DNA of 35,739 nt, taken from assembly GCA_902589505.1 (NCBI GenBank), contig CACITE010000002.1:1-35739 (forward strand), given 5' to 3'. Position 1 is the first letter of the stretch; every line of letters starts with the position of its first letter. Below are positions 32,567-35,739 of this stretch, piece after piece. This DNA is from an uncultured Pelagibacteraceae bacterium. Its GTDB lineage: Bacteria; Pseudomonadota; Alphaproteobacteria; Pelagibacterales; Pelagibacteraceae. The notes under the pieces are model-generated. The model made no database searches and was not told the DNA's origin. It saw nothing but the letters and a program-made list of their open reading frames with translations. The position numbers were made by a program, and so were the translations under genes.

Positions 32567-33163
32567 ATGTATCCTAATTTACTACCGCTAATTTTATTTT
32601 CTTTTGCTGCAGCTTTTACTCCGGGTCCTAATAATATAATTGGATCTTATTCGGGTTTTAATTTTGGGATAAAAAAATCATTGCCGCTAATTCTAGGAGT
32701 AACATTTGGCTATACTATCCTTATTACTTTATTAGCAGTAGGTTTAAAAGAAATATTTGATATTTACCCAATATTAAAAACTATAATAAAAATTGTTGGA
32801 TCTTTATTTTTAATTTATTTAGCTTATAAAATTTCATTTCAAAATCAAGTCGAAGAAAAAAAGATTAAAAATCCTGTTACATTTTATGATACATTTATAT
32901 TTCAGTTTGTTAATCCCAAAGGTGTTTTTGCTGCTATAACAAGCATTTCTCTTTTTGTTGAACTTGGACCAAATTATTTATTTCACTCTTTGGTAGTCAT
33001 AATGGTGTCATTTTTTTGTGCAATAACAAGCATAACAAGTTGGTGTTTACTAGGAAAATTTCTTAAACGTTTTTCAGAAAATAAGAAATTTATTCAAATG
33101 TTTAATTACACTATGTCCTTTTCACTAATTGTTTGTGTTATACTTATTTATTTAAAAATATGA
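32567..33163 (+). CDS. LysE/RhtB-family amino acid exporter
   Basis: 198-residue inner-membrane protein with six predicted membrane segments, the LysE/RhtB length. The N-terminal FSFAAAFTPGPNNIIGSYSGFNFGIKKSLPLILGV segment is the family signature, and FQFVNPKGVFAAIT is the second conserved block. It would export an amino acid or related solute. It sits 9 bases after csaA and its stop overlaps the aconitase start by 4 bases (ATGA), so aconitase translation may be coupled to it. Confidence 0.9.
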   Translation: MYPNLLPLILFSFAAAFTPGPNNIIGSYSGFNFGIKKSLPLILGVTFGYTILITLLAVGLKEIFDIYPILKTIIKIVGSLFLIYLAYKISFQNQVEEKKIKNPVTFYDTFIFQFVNPKGVFAAITSISLFVELGPNYLFHSLVVIMVSFFCAITSITSWCLLGKFLKRFSENKKFIQMFNYTMSFSLIVCVILIYLKI

Positions 33164-35739
33164 AGATAAATAGCAAAGATTCATTTAAATCTTTAAAAAA
33201 ACTAAAAGTAGATAATAAAATTTATAATATATTTAATCTTAAAGAAGCAGAAAAGAATGGATTGAAAGGTATTTCAAAATTACCTAAATCAATAAAAGTT
33301 TTATTGGAAAATTTATTAAGACATGAAGATAATAAATCAGTTAAAAAAGAACAAATCTTATCAATCAAATCTTGGCTAGACAAAAAAAATTCAAAAACTG
33401 AAATCGCTTTTAGACCTGCTCGAGTTCTTATGCAGGATTATACAGGCATACCGGCGATAGCTGATCTTGCTGCTATGCGTGATGCCGTAAGAGCAAAAAA
33501 AAAAGATCCAAAAAAAATAAATCCTTTATCTACTGTTGATTTAGTTATTGATCATTCAGTAATGGTAGATACCTATGCCTCAAAAGATTCATATAAAAAA
33601 AATGTTGAAAAAGAGTTTTCAAGAAATGGAGAACGGTACTCTTTTCTAAAATGGGGACAAGAAGCTTTTAATAATTTTAGAGTTGTTCCTCCAGGTACGG
33701 GTATTTGCCACCAAGTTAATTTGGAATATTTATCAAAAGTTGTTTGGTCATCAAATAATTTTGCTTATCCTGATACTCTCGTAGGAACTGATAGTCATAC
33801 TACAATGGTTAATGGTCTTTCAGTTCTTGGTTGGGGCGTAGGAGGGATAGAGGCCGAAGCTGCGATGTTAGGCCAGCCGATATCAATGTTAATTCCAGAA
33901 GTTGTTGGTTTTGAAATTAAAAATAAACTTTCAGAAGGTACTACAGCTACCGACTTAGTTTTAACCATTGTCCAAATGTTAAGGCAGGAGGGAGTAGTTG
34001 GAAAATTTGTTGAGTTTTATGGAGATGGTTTAAAAAATCTATCACTGGCTGATCGAGCCACTATTGCAAATATGGCACCAGAGTATGGAGCTACTTGTGG
34101 TTATTTTCCAATAGATGAAGAAACTTTAAAATATTTAAAATTTTCTGGTAGAGATCAACATACAATTTCACTTGTAGAAAAATATTCTAAAGAACAAGGA
34201 CTTTGGGTAGATAACAATATTTCTTTCACCAAAACTTTAGATTTAGACTTATCTAAAGTAGTTCCAAGCATTTCTGGTCCTAAGCGTCCCCAAGATAAAG
34301 TTTTGTTATCTGAATCATCAAAATCTTTTATGACTTCTTTCAAAAAAAATATGAATAAGGAAAGTATAAAAGAAGAAGTAGTCTCAGGCGAAAATTTCAA
34401 ATTAAAGGATGGAAATATTGTTATAGCTGCAATTACTTCATGTACCAATACTTCGAATCCCAGTGTACTTATAGGAGCTGGTTTGCTTGCTAAAAAGGCA
34501 GTAGAAAAAGGTTTAAAAGTAAAACCTTGGGTAAAAACTTCTTTGGCACCAGGTTCTCAAGTTGTTACAGATTATCTTGAAAAAGCTGGATTAAATAAGT
34601 ATTTGGATCAACTTGGTTTTCATTTGGTAGGATATGGATGCACAACTTGTATAGGAAATTCAGGTCCTTTAAATGAAAATATTTCAGAAGCTATTCAAAA
34701 AGGAAATTTATATGCAGTTTCAGTTTTATCAGGTAATAGAAACTTTGAAGGAAGAATTAATCCTGATGTAAAAGCAAACTATCTAGCATCTCCACCTTTA
34801 GTTGTTGCATACGCTCTAGCTGGTTCAATGAATTTTGATTTATACAAAGAACCTTTAGGAAAAGATAAAGATGGGAAAAATGTATTTTTAAAAGATATAT
34901 GGCCAACAAATAAAGAGATTGAAGAGCTAATTTTAACATCAATAAATGCTGAAATGTTTTCTAAGCGTTATTCAAAAGTTTCAGAAGGTTCAGATGATTG
35001 GAAAAAAATCAAAACTAGCGAAAGTAGCATTTACAATTGGAATGACAGTTCTACTTACGTAAAAAAACCACCATTTTTTGAAAAAATGTCTGACAATCCC
35101 GAAGGTTTCAAAAAAATTACTAATGCTAGACCGTTATTAATTTTAGGTGATATGGTAACGACAGATCATATTTCTCCAGCTGGATCAATAAAAAAAGATA
35201 GTCCGACTGGCGATTATTTTATGAAACATCAAATTCAGCAAAAAGATTTTAATTCTTACGGAGCAAGAAGAGGAAACCATGAAGTTATGGTACGCGGAGC
35301 ATTCGGAAATATTAGAATAAAAAACGAAATAGCTCCTGGAACTGAAGGAGGGTTTACGAAATTATACCCAGAAGGAAAGGTGATGACTATTTATGAAGCA
35401 GCAATGGAATATAAAAAAAGAGGAAATGATCTTGTTGTAATTGCTGGAAAAGAATATGGAGCAGGATCTTCTAGAGATTGGGCAGCAAAAGGTACAAAAT
35501 TACTAGGAGTAAAAGCTGTAATCGTAGAAAGTTTTGAAAGGATACATAGATCAAATTTAATTGGAATGGGGATACTTCCTCTTCAATTTAAGGATGGATT
35601 TAATAGAAAAAAACTAAATCTAAAAGGATCTGAATTAATTACTATTATCGATATAGAAAAAGGCATTACGCCAGGTCAGGAAATTGAATGCGAGATTAAA
35701 TATGCAGATGGAGCAGCTAAAAAGATTAATTTACTTTCT
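33160..35739 (+). CDS. acnA: Aconitate hydratase A, 3'-partial
   Basis: TCA-cycle enzyme interconverting citrate and isocitrate with a [4Fe-4S] cluster. 860 codons are in the window and the frame is open at the right edge; AcnA proteins have about 890 residues, so about 30 are missing. Cluster ligands are C428 in TSCTNTSNPS and C494 and C497 in GYGCTTCIGNSGPL, with the same spacing as in E. coli AcnA. VDLVIDHSVMVD, the swivel-domain DMVTTDHISPAG and EYGAGSSRDWAAKG are present. The length and domain order fit the AcnA/IRP type, not AcnB. The ATG overlaps the exporter stop (ATGA), so the start at 33160 is well supported. Confidence 0.96.
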   Translation, partial: MKINSKDSFKSLKKLKVDNKIYNIFNLKEAEKNGLKGISKLPKSIKVLLENLLRHEDNKSVKKEQILSIKSWLDKKNSKTEIAFRPARVLMQDYTGIPAIADLAAMRDAVRAKKKDPKKINPLSTVDLVIDHSVMVDTYASKDSYKKNVEKEFSRNGERYSFLKWGQEAFNNFRVVPPGTGICHQVNLEYLSKVVWSSNNFAYPDTLVGTDSHTTMVNGLSVLGWGVGGIEAEAAMLGQPISMLIPEVVGFEIKNKLSEGTTATDLVLTIVQMLRQEGVVGKFVEFYGDGLKNLSLADRATIANMAPEYGATCGYFPIDEETLKYLKFSGRDQHTISLVEKYSKEQGLWVDNNISFTKTLDLDLSKVVPSISGPKRPQDKVLLSESSKSFMTSFKKNMNKESIKEEVVSGENFKLKDGNIVIAAITSCTNTSNPSVLIGAGLLAKKAVEKGLKVKPWVKTSLAPGSQVVTDYLEKAGLNKYLDQLGFHLVGYGCTTCIGNSGPLNENISEAIQKGNLYAVSVLSGNRNFEGRINPDVKANYLASPPLVVAYALAGSMNFDLYKEPLGKDKDGKNVFLKDIWPTNKEIEELILTSINAEMFSKRYSKVSEGSDDWKKIKTSESSIYNWNDSSTYVKKPPFFEKMSDNPEGFKKITNARPLLILGDMVTTDHISPAGSIKKDSPTGDYFMKHQIQQKDFNSYGARRGNHEVMVRGAFGNIRIKNEIAPGTEGGFTKLYPEGKVMTIYEAAMEYKKRGNDLVVIAGKEYGAGSSRDWAAKGTKLLGVKAVIVESFERIHRSNLIGMGILPLQFKDGFNRKKLNLKGSELITIIDIEKGITPGQEIECEIKYADGAAKKINLLS

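Noticed and set aside
34155-34448. Minus-strand 97-codon frame inside aconitase
   Set aside because: Lies wholly opposite conserved aconitase sequence and shows no protein-like features.

Overview
This is a 35.7 kb AT-rich stretch with very short intergenic spaces, many start/stop overlaps and no tRNA, rRNA, CRISPR array or insertion sequence that I could see. The streamlined packing, low G+C by eye, many solute transporters and family-level resemblance to alphaproteobacterial proteins suggest a marine alphaproteobacterium of the SAR11/Pelagibacterales type. That is an inference from style and content; no search was run.

Layout. (1) 3-3398: cell-shape genes, namely the 3' part of mrdA (PBP2), rodA and a bactofilin. 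(2) 3447-7415: a DadA-like oxidoreductase and a DMT exporter, then a tight thiol/redox group (Prx5 peroxiredoxin, MsrB, persulfide-dioxygenase-like MBL protein) with a convergent glutaredoxin. (3) 7497-13224: two predicted imino-acid reductases (a DpkA/Ldh-family enzyme and a ProC-like protein), followed by a branched-chain/amino-acid-type ABC transporter livGFHM without its own binding protein. (4) 13345-16306: a small membrane protein with an odd three-codon leader ORF, then two minus-strand genes, an NCS2 purine/pyrimidine permease and a LivJ-type binding protein with a clear terminator. (5) 16434-23951: a glycine-amidinotransferase-like enzyme, an EutA-like Asp/Glu-racemase-family protein and a DoeA/EutD-like M24 hydrolase, followed by a PotABCD-type transporter. 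(6) 23987-30988: two small secreted proteins, an M19 dipeptidase-like protein that has lost metal ligands, an uncharacterised 556-residue protein paired with a DUF3726 protein, a guanidino-acid-hydrolase-type ureohydrolase and an aldehyde dehydrogenase. (7) 30992-35739: an ArgE-like M20 hydrolase on the minus strand, then csaA, a LysE/RhtB exporter and aconitase, which is cut by the window end.

How it fits together. The most distinctive part is the collinear plus-strand run from 16434 to 30988. An amidino-transfer enzyme, an ectoine-hydrolase-like enzyme with its EutA-like companion, a polyamine-type importer, a ureohydrolase with all six metal ligands and an aldehyde dehydrogenase together suggest uptake and breakdown of nitrogen-rich small molecules (polyamine, guanidino or ectoine-like). 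The exact substrate cannot be read from sequence. The 556-residue protein plus DUF3726 pair inside this run is the best candidate for something undescribed.

Regulatory features I can support: a hairpin terminator after the LivJ-type gene, another between potD and potB, a good sigma70-like promoter before potD, and a few palindromes of unknown meaning. No stretch longer than 300 bases lacks a gene.
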